This document shows, piece after piece, positions 7,808-16,060 of a stretch of 25,377 nucleotides of DNA. The DNA is from DAOVRL01 sp964459805 (GTDB lineage Bacteria > Planctomycetota > Phycisphaerae > Sedimentisphaerales > Anaerobacaceae), in assembly GCA_964459805.1 (NCBI GenBank), contig CAYWOD010000021.1, positions 1-25,377 on the forward strand, given 5' to 3'. The notes under the pieces are model-generated. The model was not told where the DNA came from. It saw only the letters and a program-made list of their open reading frames with translations, and made no database searches. The translations under genes were made by a program, and so were the position numbers. The number at the start of each line of letters is the position of its first letter. The stretch's first letter is position 1.

Positions 7808-8161
7808 CGTCCTTTTTACGTTCGTGATTCTCAGTGGCGCCGGGCCGGTGTTTGTGAACTTGAACTCGCAGGTATTCTTCGTGCCCAAGCCCACCTGGCC
7901 CAAATCGCAGACAGTCTTTTCAAAACTAATCTCCGCCAGAGGATTTTTCGCCACCACCGCAGGTTCAGGTGAAGCTTTGGTGGGCGTAGATTCTGGGACT
8001 TGCACACGCTGAGCACCCGGTTGAACCATCGCTCGCACAGCAGCTGATTCGAAGGCCGGTTCGACATTCGTAACTTTATCCGCTTCTCGCCAGCAGCCGG
8101 ATGTTAACGTAAGAATAAGGCTCAAGAAAACAGATGTAGGAGCTACACGGCCCGTTTTCAT
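7793..8161 (-). pseudogene. DUF1573 lipoprotein, 5' part of a frame-disrupted gene
   Basis: Start ATG 8161 overlaps the preceding stop as ATGA and opens a lipoprotein signal, MKTGRVAPTSVFLSLILTLTSGC, with lipobox LTSGC. A Pro/Ala-rich linker follows, then the first half of DUF1573: ISFEKTVCDLGQVGLGTKNT and GPAPLRITNVKRT. The frame ends in LSVS and a stop caused by the 38-nt insertion; the rest of the domain is at 7539-7796. An intact product would be a membrane-tethered protein with a small beta-sandwich domain; the function of this family in Planctomycetota is not established. Confidence 0.6.
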
Positions 8162-8475
8162 ATCAGGACCTGCCATTTATTGTTGTAGTAGTAGATATTG
8201 TTGGTGTCGGCGATGCAATCACGTTTCCAAATCCTTCTGCCCAAGGCATCGTAGGCGAATTCGGCCACGACTGTACTATTGGGGTCTTTGGTGATCTTGA
8301 CGATACGATTTTCGTAGTCATATTCATATTCGTACCCATCCTTGTCCTTAGTAAGATTACCTGCCGCATAATAGGCAAGGCTGTTTCCGGCTACGCTGTG
8401 GTACCGGTTGGTCAGATTATCGATGGAGAAATCATATTGAGCCAGTACCACGCGGACAACCGTGGAGCGTATCAT
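8158..8475 (-). pseudogene. orphan RHS/YD-repeat core fragment
   Basis: Seen: about 105 residues with YD repeats (AGNLTKDKDGYEYEYDYENR; EFAYDALGRRIWKR; NIYYYNNKWQVL), the part that normally sits just before the RHS C-terminal core. It stops abruptly at QVLI. In protein order it belongs before the tip encoded at 8921-9853, yet here it lies downstream of it. ATG 8475 overlaps the preceding stop (ATGA) and its own stop overlaps the DUF1573 start (ATGA). There is no signal peptide or toxin tip. Probably a displaced remnant of an rhs gene, as left by recombination at rhs loci; it could still be translated. Confidence 0.6.
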
Positions 8476-8924
8476 CTGTCCCTGTTCCAATTAAAGAAGA
8501 ATGAGGGATGAATCAATTTTGGCTCTTTCTGGATCCCCCGAGTCTGTAACTCTTTGAGCCATTTCTCTTTTGTCAACCCCTGTACTACAGAACCATCACT
8601 CGTGTCCAAGATGAAATACCCGGCTATACTGTGTGAACCCCCAGGCTGATTACTAGGGGCTTCTTCTAAGACAACAAGCCCAAAAACCAGAGAACCTCCC
8701 GTGTTTAACCGATCGATATGTGGGCTTATCACTGCCATGCCTTCTGAATCAGTGACCCCCACGCAATCAGCGTTGCAGACAGCCAATATGTACCCGTTCT
8801 GGATATCCAGTGCAAAATTTGGACCGATTCCCCCTATCGACCTGCAGCCCGTTCTCACAACGACAACAAGAAGTGCAGAGCATATGGCAAGACAGACCAA
8901 ACCCACTTTTACGGGATACTTCAT
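8472..8924 (-). CDS. small membrane-anchored protein, candidate partner of the RHS tip
   Basis: Family not securely recognised. Seen: 150 residues. A hydrophobic N-terminal segment (about 5-28, VGLVCLAICSALLVVVV) is followed at once by RTGC, then an extracytoplasmic domain with GYILAVCNADCVGV and GYFILDTSDGSVVQGLTKEKWLKEL. ATG 8924 overlaps the stop of the RHS tip gene as ATGA, so it is translationally coupled to it; a longer start at 8945 would lie inside that gene and spoil the N-terminal signal. A small gene directly after an RHS C-terminal tip is the classic position of an immunity protein. That role is an inference from position; no immunity family was identified. Confidence 0.65.
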   Translation of the reverse strand: MKYPVKVGLVCLAICSALLVVVVRTGCRSIGGIGPNFALDIQNGYILAVCNADCVGVTDSEGMAVISPHIDRLNTGGSLVFGLVVLEEAPSNQPGGSHSIAGYFILDTSDGSVVQGLTKEKWLKELQTRGIQKEPKLIHPSFFFNWNRDR

Positions 8925-9853
8925 GGCACCAATAGGATTAAGCAAGCTATTCCACGAAAAGTGCCCCTACCAGAGACCGTTTCTGACCAGGACGCCGTTA
9001 TGTCGTACGGTGTGCACCCACGTATCTCGATGTCTGGGCTGTCTATCAAATTGCAAACGTCCACAGGATCTTCAAAACGGTCCTTGATCCAGAAATTTAT
9101 CGTGCATGTGTACTTATACGAGCAATTACGCCAGTCACGCTCTATTGAGCAGTTGTAGCTGGCGTGCACGTAGGTATTTCCAAGCGCGAATATTACACGG
9201 GTGGCGTCAACGTAGCCGCCACATTTCCCAAAAACTGAGTTAGTAAAACAGCAGCTTCCGGCTGCCTGAGCGGCGTTCTCGGCTTTCCCCTTGCAGTTAG
9301 CTACTACTGGATTGGCCACGCGTTTAACTTCCGGCATCAAATCTACATCCTCATCACCCAAATCTACTGCTGAACCGGGCGGCCTGGGCCAGCCGCCCCA
9401 ATCAAACCCGTGACCACAGTAGTGCCGCACAAAATCGTTTATTCTCCACTTTAACCCAAACGGGTCTAAATTCCTTAGAGGATTACTGGCGAGATACTCG
9501 TACAAACTCAGCCCATATATGTACTGCGTGACCAGGGCAAATCTATTTGGCTTCCGTGCATTTGGAGTGATCCCCAGCGGCTCGTGGGTCAGCCATCTTC
9601 CGGTGTACTGGTCATAGTATCTGTTTCTGTTGTATTGGATTTTCAAAGAGTTGGCATCGAGTATATCAACCCTTCGGCCGGTAAACAAGTAGGGATTTCC
9701 ATAATCTGATTTCCCATCCGGGTCGGGGGCAAAATTCGGCTCAAGGATATAGCAGTTGCCGTTGTAGTAGTAAGTCGGCTTCGCGAAGCTGTTGGCCTGA
9801 ATATTGCCGTTCTCATCCCAGTCCACAGCAAAAATGTAACTATCGACAGTCAC
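8921..9853 (-). CDS. truncated RHS protein: C-terminal core plus Cys-rich variable tip
   Basis: Seen: residues 1-60 are the end of the YD-repeat region (AVDWDENGN, GNPYLFTGRR). The RHS-associated core is NRYYDQYTGRWLTHEPLG, then YEYLASNPLRNLDPFGL near 140. After it comes an unrelated tip of about 170 residues with 11 cysteines and a beta-rich pattern ending in a hydrophobic tail. Tips at this position in RHS proteins are variable modules, often toxins; no catalytic motif is seen here. The usual signal peptide and the repeat barrel (often over 1000 residues) are missing. GTG 9853 is preceded directly by an in-frame TAG and lacks a usable ribosome site, so the gene looks 5'-truncated and may be decayed. 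It is coupled to the small gene 8472-8924. Confidence 0.7.
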   Translation of the reverse strand: MTVDSYIFAVDWDENGNIQANSFAKPTYYYNGNCYILEPNFAPDPDGKSDYGNPYLFTGRRVDILDANSLKIQYNRNRYYDQYTGRWLTHEPLGITPNARKPNRFALVTQYIYGLSLYEYLASNPLRNLDPFGLKWRINDFVRHYCGHGFDWGGWPRPPGSAVDLGDEDVDLMPEVKRVANPVVANCKGKAENAAQAAGSCCFTNSVFGKCGGYVDATRVIFALGNTYVHASYNCSIERDWRNCSYKYTCTINFWIKDRFEDPVDVCNLIDSPDIEIRGCTPYDITASWSETVSGRGTFRGIACLILLVP

Positions 9854-9908
9854 CTACTTTTCTTTTCCATTCTAATTCGTTCATCGATTATACCGCCCCT
9901 TCGCCTGC

Positions 9909-11558
9909 TTAACGCCCTTTTGGGCCATTGTAGTCGTAACGAAAGTGATCGATGTCGATACGGCCCTCGGCTATCCTATCATTCCAGCAGTAGAAGCCGA
10001 GCCTGTCGCCACGCCACCGGCCGAACTTCAATTGAAACTCTTCGCCAAACGGCTTATAGGTCTTCCCGTCCAGGCTGTATTCATACAAGGCCTTATCCCC
10101 ATCGTTCTTCGTGCGGTAGTAAATCACGTCCTTACGGATCACCGGCCCTTCCTTCACCTTGCCGTTGTTGTTGAAGACCAGCCTCTTGTTCCCATCATCG
10201 TCCACGCTAATTCCAAGCAGCACGTATTGACCGCTGTGACGGCAGAATCCTGCCTGCTGGCCCGGTTTCATCCCGCTGATATCTACTCTCGCTGTCACCA
10301 CGCCTTTGCCCTTGCCCATCAATCGCTGGCTGATCGTGTTACCGGCATTCCAGAATCCTCCATTGTTCACCGGAACGTTCGCCTTCAATCGCAAGAACCC
10401 CGGACGCTCCGTCAAGCTCCAGCGGTCATCGCGCGGGTTGTGGTTCCACTCCCACTGCGGCCCGAGCTTCGCTGCTTCAAACTCATCGTCGCTCTGCGGC
10501 GCATCGATGGGATATCCCTGAATCGGTTTTTTCCACCGGGCTACCGTGTTGCCGATTCCATTGCCGTCCGGGTCCTCGCCCAGCACCGGCCAGCCGTCCT
10601 GCCAATTCACCGGGATAAGCCACTGCGAACGGCCTTCATAGGAGCTGCCCGTCGTCCTGCCGGCGAATGTCCCCTTTATCTTTTCGCGGTGCTGCACTAA
10701 TTGGTGGGAATACCACCAGGAACCGTCAGCCGCCTGTACGAGTGCTCCCTGGCAGACACTACGGCTAACGCCCTTGCCTCGTTCCATAACGATTCTGCGC
10801 TCGAACGGGCCGTAGATGCTCTTTGAACGCAGGACGAGCTGTTTGCGGTCGCCCTCGATCCACTCGGCCATGAAAATGTAGTAATAGCCGTTGATCTTGT
10901 ATATCTTGGCTGCTTCGGCGCCATGCCCGTGATAGATCACTTTGCCTTCGTCGAGAAGCGCCTTGCCGTCCCAGCTCATCCTGAACAATCGTGTCTGATT
11001 CATCTCATAAAGAGGATCACGTCCGAAGTTACATACCAGGTAGGCCTGCCTCTGCTCTTCATCCCAGAACACTGCCGGATCGGTCCAACGTGTCCTCTTG
11101 AGCATGCAGATCGGCCTCGACCACGGGCCCGTGATCTTGCCGGCGGTGCTCATGTAGAGGCCCGATTGCGTGTCGATAAAATAGCAGTACCAGCGTCCGC
11201 CGTGATGACCCAGGTCCCCGGCCCATACGCCAAAGCGATAGCCCGACATTTGGTCGAAGTTGTATCGGGGCTCCCAGCTTAGCTTGTCAAAAACGTGACC
11301 GATTATTGTCCAATTCACCAGATCCCTCGACTCCAGCAACGTCATGCCGGGGGCATAATGGTTGGTCGATGTGATCATGTAGTAGGTGTCACCGGCCTGT
11401 TCGATGTCCACGTCGGGATAGTCGGCATTGAGAATCGGATTCTTGTATGTCCCATCTCCCTGATCACCCCACGAACCAATCTGCGGTTCTCCCCGACCGT
11501 TGCAGCTAAGCGCTGCAATAAACAGCAAGCTCACGAGTTGACATTGCCCCTTTGCCAT
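9909..11558 (-). CDS. secreted glycoside hydrolase family 43 enzyme
   Basis: Seen: 549 residues. N-terminal signal peptide ending near ALSCNGRG, possibly a lipoprotein (the lipobox is poor). Five-bladed GH43 propeller about 33-335, with the three expected acids: Asp49 in NADYPDVDI (base), Asp160 in TDPAVF (pKa modulator) and Glu215 in GHGAEAAKIYKINGYYYIF (acid). A C-terminal beta-sandwich (about 350-545; FEAAKLGPQWEWNHNPRDDRWS) resembles the beta-xylosidase C-terminal concanavalin-like domain. Family members cleave xylan, arabinan or arabinoxylan side chains; the exact substrate is not decidable here. ATG 11558 has AAAGGTG just upstream. The gene stands alone with a repeat-rich upstream region. 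It fits a polysaccharide-degrading lifestyle. Confidence 0.92.
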   Translation of the reverse strand: MAKGQCQLVSLLFIAALSCNGRGEPQIGSWGDQGDGTYKNPILNADYPDVDIEQAGDTYYMITSTNHYAPGMTLLESRDLVNWTIIGHVFDKLSWEPRYNFDQMSGYRFGVWAGDLGHHGGRWYCYFIDTQSGLYMSTAGKITGPWSRPICMLKRTRWTDPAVFWDEEQRQAYLVCNFGRDPLYEMNQTRLFRMSWDGKALLDEGKVIYHGHGAEAAKIYKINGYYYIFMAEWIEGDRKQLVLRSKSIYGPFERRIVMERGKGVSRSVCQGALVQAADGSWWYSHQLVQHREKIKGTFAGRTTGSSYEGRSQWLIPVNWQDGWPVLGEDPDGNGIGNTVARWKKPIQGYPIDAPQSDDEFEAAKLGPQWEWNHNPRDDRWSLTERPGFLRLKANVPVNNGGFWNAGNTISQRLMGKGKGVVTARVDISGMKPGQQAGFCRHSGQYVLLGISVDDDGNKRLVFNNNGKVKEGPVIRKDVIYYRTKNDGDKALYEYSLDGKTYKPFGEEFQLKFGRWRGDRLGFYCWNDRIAEGRIDIDHFRYDYNGPKGR

Positions 11559-11611
11559 GAATGCACCTTTCGATCCGTACTAATACTTTGTCAAGGTTGA
11601 TTTTGCGGGTC

Positions 11612-11700
11612 GTCATTGCGAGGCCTGAAAGGCCGTGGCAATCTCCGGCGTTCGAGCGGTTTGAGATTGCCGCGTCGCTCTTCGGCCTCCTCGCAATGAC
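11612..11700. repeat. 89-bp REP-like palindromic element
   Basis: Perfect 12-bp terminal inverted repeats, GTCATTGCGAGG (11612-11623) and CCTCGCAATGAC (11689-11700), enclose a second nested pair, GGCAATCTC (11637-11645) and GAGATTGCC (11663-11671). The right arm matches 633-666. No ORF is inside. The structure is that of a non-autonomous dispersed element able to form a long cruciform or RNA hairpin. Confidence 0.7.
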
Positions 11701-11717
11701 ACCTGCTCATTCGACCC

Positions 11718-11741
11718 TGACAGAACACTATGGTTCTGTCA
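11718..11741. promoter_or_regulatory. 9-bp inverted repeat, possible operator or hairpin
   Basis: TGACAGAAC (11718-11726) and GTTCTGTCA (11733-11741) are perfectly complementary around a 6-nt spacer. It lies about 160 bp upstream of the GH43 start and beyond the end of the CBS gene. No T-run follows on either strand, so an operator is more likely than a terminator. It does not fit a known LexA spacing. Confidence 0.35.
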
Positions 11742-11969
11742 AGAATACCGCATTATACATTCTCTGACCGACATTTCCCACACAGTTTCCCATACAAAAA
11801 CTTACAAAGTGAAAAGTGCTCCGGCGCCCTCCGATCCATCGGCGATCTAATCGCCCCGGAATTAGTAGTTTTCGATCAGGAAATATGCCGTGGCATCTGT
11901 GGCTCGGAAAAAAACACGATGAAGACGGACGGTATTGTTAATGGTTTTCAGGAAGCCGAATCGATCTCT

Positions 11970-12404
11970 TCATTCTGCTGCGCCGGCCGTCGTGTGCGTT
12001 TCTCGGTCGAGCGCAACGCTTTGACGCCCCCTCTGTACTATATTCTTGATGATGTCTCTTCGGCTGACAATACCAACCAGTACCCCCTTGGAAGTGATGG
12101 GAACCCTCCTGAAGTAGTTATTGATCAAACACTCGCATACTTCCGACAAACTCTCCTGCTCCTCAAAGGAAACCGCCGGTTGCGTCATATAGTCGCCGGC
12201 CGTTTTGCCTGCCACATCTTCATTGCTCTCCCACAATCTCAGCACGTCTCTTTCAGAAACAATCGCGACGAGCGTCATATCGTCTTCAACTACGGGGATA
12301 CCGCTAATGTTGTGCTTTATTAATAGTCCCAGCACTTCATATATCGGCGTGTCTGTCTTCACGAAGACTACATCTTCGGTCATAACATCTTTGGCGGTTA
12401 TCAT
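11970..12404 (-). CDS. CBS-domain pair protein
   Basis: Seen: 144 residues holding two CBS motifs and little else. CBS1 (about 1-62) has ITAKDVMTEDVVFV and NISGIPVVEDDMTLVAIVSERDV. CBS2 (about 70-125) has AGDYMTQPAVSF and YFRRVPITSKGVLVGIVSRRDI. Such stand-alone pairs (Bateman modules) bind adenine nucleotides and sense energy state; the partner is unknown. A longer frame begins at 12473, but ATG 12404 is chosen because GGAGGT sits 7 nt upstream and CBS1 starts right there. The gene is single and divergent from the ABC exporter at 12824. Confidence 0.88.
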   Translation of the reverse strand: MITAKDVMTEDVVFVKTDTPIYEVLGLLIKHNISGIPVVEDDMTLVAIVSERDVLRLWESNEDVAGKTAGDYMTQPAVSFEEQESLSEVCECLINNYFRRVPITSKGVLVGIVSRRDIIKNIVQRGRQSVALDRETHTTAGAAE

Positions 12405-12823
12405 CCGTCTTACCTCCATTTTCAAAATCCTCAATGCCTTCTCAACTGTTATTGTCGAACGTAGAACGCTCAACTTAAGCGTTTTCCAACGAGATAATCC
12501 CCACTACGACCAAATATGTGCCGCTTCACCGCCCGCCGTTAAAAGCAGCCAAGCCCCGGATTATCCGGATGTGCCGTTTGGCCTGTGGCGGCACGTCATT
12601 CTTGCGGTCATCTTATCGGCCATTGATACTCTCTGCCGCTCTATCAGGCTCGACACGGACCGGTTCCTTTTTTCACTCTGCCCAGCGGAATCTCGATGGT
12701 GACTTAGCGCGTCGGTTTTTGCTTGATTCTTGCTCTACTGCCGGTTTACAATCAGTTCAGAGTCAGTCTGCAACTGCTTTCTGATGTCAGACTAAAAAAA
12801 TCGCGCTTGAAAGACGGCCAAAT
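12405..12823. other. divergent intergenic region
   Basis: This 419-base gap separates the divergent CBS and ABC genes. Plus-strand reading frames crossing it are Ser/Thr/Ile-rich shadows of the CBS gene and are not believed. Apart from the weak promoter at 12723-12752 nothing specific is seen. Confidence 0.5.
12723..12752 (+). promoter_or_regulatory. weak candidate promoter for the NatAB-type operon
   Basis: TTGATT (12723-12728) and TACAAT (12747-12752) are 18 nt apart, about 70 nt before the ATPase start at 12824. The hexamers match the sigma70 consensus at four and five positions. Suggestive only. Confidence 0.3.
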
Positions 12824-13735
12824 ATGGACGCAGTTCTACTAAACGGCATAAGTAAATCCTTCGGCGATGTCCACGCCGTGCACAATCTCACCGTTACTGT
12901 TCCAACGGGGAGCATCTACGGCTTCCTCGGCCCAAACGGCGCCGGCAAGACAACCACCCTTCGAATGATTATGAATATTATCCGCCCCGACAGCGGCGAT
13001 ATTGAGCTGTTGGGCTATCGCTCAATCGCCAAAGCCAGGGCCCGCATCGGCTATATGCCCGAAGAACGGGGATTATATCGCAAGATGACGGTCGGCAAAG
13101 TGCTGGGTTACTTCGGTGCAATCAAGGGCATGGCCCGCGACGACCTGGCCGACCGGGTGCCGCGGTGGCTCGCGCGGGTTGACCTCGCCGACTGGGCCGG
13201 CAAGAAGGCAGAGGAGCTCTCAAGGGGAATGCACCAAAAGCTCCAGTTCGCCGTCACCGCGATCAACGACCCGCAGCTTTTGATACTTGACGAGCCGTTT
13301 TCCGGGCTGGACCCCTTGAACATGGATCTGCTAAAGGAGATTATCCTCGAAATGCGCAGCGAAGGCAAAACCGTCATCTTCTCCACGCACGTAATGCACG
13401 AGGCCGAGAAGCTCTGCGACTCCATTCTTCTGATAAACAAAGGCCAGGCCATCCTCGATGACAATCTCGCTCAAATTCAATCCCGGCACAAATCCGGCGC
13501 CGTTTGCCTCGAAGCCGAGGGCGATACGGACTTCATCGAGCAGCTCCCGATGGTAATGGCGGTGGAGATCGACGGCGCCCGCCTGGAGATTACCCTGGCC
13601 GACGACACCGACCCACAGGAGCTGCTCAAGGCCCTGGTGGATCGAGTCAGCGTCCAGCGATTCGAGGTGAAAGTGCCTTCGCTCCACGAAATATTTGTTA
13701 ATCTGGTTGGCTCAGACAATGCAGAAGATTCTTAA
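12824..13735 (+). CDS. NatA-type ABC exporter ATPase
   Basis: Seen: 303 residues. Walker A GPNGAGKTT at 36-44, Q-loop region GYMPEERGLYRKMTV (typical of the NatA subgroup), signature LSRGMHQK at 132-139, Walker B LLILDEP at 152-158, switch His in STHVMHEAE, and a C-terminal extension (about 215-300) like the DUF4162 domain of this subgroup. The signature has Arg where Gly is usual, which is common in NatA-like proteins. The permease gene overlaps its end by 17 nt, so the two form one transporter. NatAB of Bacillus exports Na+, but many relatives export peptides, drugs or other substrates, so the substrate is open. Confidence 0.92.
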   Translation: MDAVLLNGISKSFGDVHAVHNLTVTVPTGSIYGFLGPNGAGKTTTLRMIMNIIRPDSGDIELLGYRSIAKARARIGYMPEERGLYRKMTVGKVLGYFGAIKGMARDDLADRVPRWLARVDLADWAGKKAEELSRGMHQKLQFAVTAINDPQLLILDEPFSGLDPLNMDLLKEIILEMRSEGKTVIFSTHVMHEAEKLCDSILLINKGQAILDDNLAQIQSRHKSGAVCLEAEGDTDFIEQLPMVMAVEIDGARLEITLADDTDPQELLKALVDRVSVQRFEVKVPSLHEIFVNLVGSDNAEDS

Positions 13736-14990
13736 GATCGCACAACGCGAATACATCGAGACGGCCAAGACCAAGACGTTTATCCTCGGCATACTAATGG
13801 TGCCGTTCATAATCGGCGCGATCATCTTCTTTACGGGCCGAACAACGCCCGGCAAAGTCGGACCGCGCCCGCCCATCAACCTCGCAGTAACCGATTTGTC
13901 AAACGAACTGTTCGCCGAGGCAAAGAATTCATTCGATAACTACAACAATGCAAATCCAAATAGAAAGATTCTGATCCAAAAGCTTGCAGTTGGGCAAGAC
14001 CCAAACGAAAGCCAAAAAGAAGCAAGAAAAAGGCTCCGACAGGGTAATCTGGACGCCTACGTAGTTCTGGACAAAGATATCCTCCAGAACTCCGGCCAGA
14101 TACACCTCTATACGTACAGACCCAAGGCAAGCAATGTGGACCTGTTATGGACCATAGAGAACCTCTTCCGCAGCGCGGTGGTGAATCAGCGGTACAAGAT
14201 GCAGGATTTATCCCCGGAGACCCTGGCCAAGCTTCGAAATGTACCCATTGAACGAGTGGAAATAGGCTCAGGTGGTGCGAAGGACCGCGTTCAGAGTACG
14301 GGTGACAACATAATGAAGATGATGGTCCCCTTCTTTTTTATGTACCTGGTATTTATGGGAATGGTCGGCACGGGCCAGCATTTGGTCAGCAGTGTAATCG
14401 AGGAAAAGGGCTCGCGCGTAATTGAGGTGCTGCTCTCGGCGGTAAGTCCGTTCCAGCTGATGGCCGGCAAGATTGTGGGCCTGGCCGGAATAGGCATGAC
14501 GGTTGTAACTCTCTGGGCCGGCGCGGCATACCTGGCCGCACGCTGGCAGGGCCTCAGCGTTGACATCACCACCGAGCTGCTCGTGTATTTTGTAATCTAC
14601 TACATACTCGGCTTCCTCTTGTTCAGCTCAGTCCTGGCCGGGATCGGCTCAATCTGCAACACAATCAAGGAAACCCAGGGCCTGATGATGCCGATTATGA
14701 TGATCTTCATAGTACCGTTATTGTCCTGGTTCAAGCTCGTTCAGGACCCCGATGGAACACTCGCGCGGGTGCTCTCATTCGTGCCGCCTTTGACGCCAAT
14801 GGTGATGATACTACGGCTTTCGGCCGGTTCAAACGTTTGGGTAGGTGAGATTCTCGCGTCAATAGCTCTCTTGGCGGTAACCGTCCTCGCGGCGATGTGG
14901 GCCGCCGCCAAAATCTTCCGCACCGGCATTCTTATGTACGGAAAACGTCCCGGACTTCGCGAAGTGTTCCGATGGCTGAAATACGGTTAG
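13719..14990 (+). CDS. NatB-type ABC-2 exporter permease
   Basis: Seen: 423 residues. One transmembrane helix at about 20-40, a soluble extracytoplasmic domain (about 45-200; INLAVTDLSNELF, ARKRLRQGNLDAYVVLD), then five helices between about 205 and 405. EEKGSRVIEVLLSAVSPFQLMAGKIVG is the hallmark of the NatB/ABC2_membrane_3 family. ATG 13719 gives the canonical N-terminus MQKILKIAQREYIETAKTK and lies inside the end of the ATPase gene; a longer frame starting at 13695 adds eight unlikely residues. It works with the ATPase at 12824-13735. The protease gene follows after 133 nt, too far to be sure of co-transcription. Confidence 0.9.
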   Translation: MQKILKIAQREYIETAKTKTFILGILMVPFIIGAIIFFTGRTTPGKVGPRPPINLAVTDLSNELFAEAKNSFDNYNNANPNRKILIQKLAVGQDPNESQKEARKRLRQGNLDAYVVLDKDILQNSGQIHLYTYRPKASNVDLLWTIENLFRSAVVNQRYKMQDLSPETLAKLRNVPIERVEIGSGGAKDRVQSTGDNIMKMMVPFFFMYLVFMGMVGTGQHLVSSVIEEKGSRVIEVLLSAVSPFQLMAGKIVGLAGIGMTVVTLWAGAAYLAARWQGLSVDITTELLVYFVIYYILGFLLFSSVLAGIGSICNTIKETQGLMMPIMMIFIVPLLSWFKLVQDPDGTLARVLSFVPPLTPMVMILRLSAGSNVWVGEILASIALLAVTVLAAMWAAAKIFRTGILMYGKRPGLREVFRWLKYG

Positions 14991-15123
14991 TATTTTGTTA
15001 CCTATGATCGCTCAACTGCAAAAAAGTTGGTTGATTAACGCATGATTATGCCCATTGATGCTGTTGCCTTAAAGCGTTAAATCCAAAAGAATTACAGGTG
15101 TTATTTCTTATCAGCCGAACAAC

Positions 15124-15861
15124 GTGAGCAAGCTCCTCTACAATCTGGGCAGAAAGATCGGGCCGAAAGTCCGCAAGGCCAAGTGGATATGGCAGTCAAT
15201 GACCGGAACCGAAGCCGACGCCATAAAAGTAGAGAACGACGTCGGCCGAGACCTCGCCCACGAGATCAGAATTCAGTTGAAGCCCGATCCCGAGCCGCAA
15301 ATCGAGCAATTACTCAGCAAAATCGGGCCCCGCCTGGCAGCCTCCGTCGCCAACAGGTTCCGAACGTTCAGCTTCGAGACCGTCAAGGGCAACGAGCCCA
15401 ACGCCTTCGCCCTGCCGGGAGGCTTCATCTTTATCACCCGCTCACTGGTGGAGCTCTGCGGCGCCAACCCCGATGAGGTCGCCTTCATCCTCGGGCACGA
15501 AATGGCCCACGTCATCCGTGGCCACGCAATGGACCGCATCATCAGCAACACGGCCATCTCCACCGCCGCCAGAATCACGCCGGCGCGCGGCCTCCTGTCC
15601 GGCTGGCTCCAAAAAGTGGGCGTCCACTTCCTCGAAAGCGCCTACTCTCAGGACCTCGAATCCGAAGCCGACAAGCTCGGCACGCGCCTCGCCGCCGCCG
15701 CCAAATACGACCCAAACGCCGCCACAAGACTACTCTCCCGCCTCGCCAAACTAACCCGCCCCCCGCAAAAATTCTACCTCGGCCACTATTTCTCCTCGCA
15801 CCCCGCCTACAAAATCCGCATCCAGACCATCAACCGCCTCCTCCCCAAATTGAAAACCTGA
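15124..15861 (+). CDS. soluble M48-family zinc metalloprotease
   Basis: Seen: 245 residues. The zinc motif HEMAH is at 125-129 and the third ligand motif ESEAD at 179-183, with AFALPGGFIFITRSL before them and SSHPAYKIRI near the end, all typical of the M48 (Oma1/LoiP/BepA) group. No signal peptide or transmembrane segment is seen: the N-terminus is basic (LGRKIGPKVRKAKWIW) with at most a weak amphipathic helix, so the enzyme may act in the cytoplasm or bind the membrane peripherally. Relatives usually have a lipoprotein signal or membrane helices. The start is GTG at 15124 with no strong ribosome site. The role is probably protein quality control, inferred from the family. Confidence 0.85.
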   Translation: MSKLLYNLGRKIGPKVRKAKWIWQSMTGTEADAIKVENDVGRDLAHEIRIQLKPDPEPQIEQLLSKIGPRLAASVANRFRTFSFETVKGNEPNAFALPGGFIFITRSLVELCGANPDEVAFILGHEMAHVIRGHAMDRIISNTAISTAARITPARGLLSGWLQKVGVHFLESAYSQDLESEADKLGTRLAAAAKYDPNAATRLLSRLAKLTRPPQKFYLGHYFSSHPAYKIRIQTINRLLPKLKT

Positions 15862-16010
15862 TCTGATCGACCGTTTGCCCGCCGCATGCCGCCGACCTTC
15901 TAACCTTTATCCGGCCCCTAACACAGACATGAGGGCCCGTGGCAGCCAAAAAAAAATCACCACGCACAGAGCCAAAACGCATTTTATCGCAAGTTGCTTG
16001 AAAACAGGCC

Positions 16011-16039
16011 TTGACAAATACTTTGTCGAGTGATAGTAT
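16011..16039 (+). promoter_or_regulatory. sigma70-type promoter of the pseudopilin gene
   Basis: A perfect TTGACA (16011-16016), a 17-nt spacer and TAGTAT (16034-16039). The -35 region is itself part of an imperfect dyad, TTGACAAA-TAC-TTTGTCGA, so a regulator might bind over it. Transcription would begin near 16046, giving a leader of about 170 nt. Confidence 0.6.
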
Positions 16040-16060
16040 AGTTGTAGCTATTGGCCAAAA

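Larger units (their letters stand above)
11559..11969. other. repeat-bearing intergenic region upstream of the GH43 gene
   Basis: This 411-base gap holds a full REP-like palindrome (11612-11700) and a second inverted repeat (11718-11741). No ORF here is credible and no well-spaced promoter for the GH43 gene was found. Confidence 0.5.

Noticed and set aside
7409..7972. 187-codon plus-strand frame
   Set aside because: Antisense to the DUF1573 halves, whose family motifs and lipobox are clear; the product is Arg/Ser-rich without a domain.
9945..10700. 251-codon plus-strand frame
   Set aside because: Antisense to the C-terminal half of the GH43 gene; no recognisable fold.
11589..11594. TTGACA on the minus strand just upstream of the GH43 gene
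   Set aside because: No -10 at 16-18 nt spacing (the position reads GAAAGG), and it is too close to the start codon; it only shares CCTTGACAAA with the pseudopilin promoter.
11730..12702. Plus-strand frames of 197 and 165 codons across the CBS gene
   Set aside because: Antisense to two clear CBS domains; composition is low-complexity and there are no ribosome sites.
15013..15029. Small inverted repeat CAACT/AGTTG after the NatB-type gene
   Set aside because: Five AT-rich pairs and no T-run on the coding strand; not a convincing terminator.
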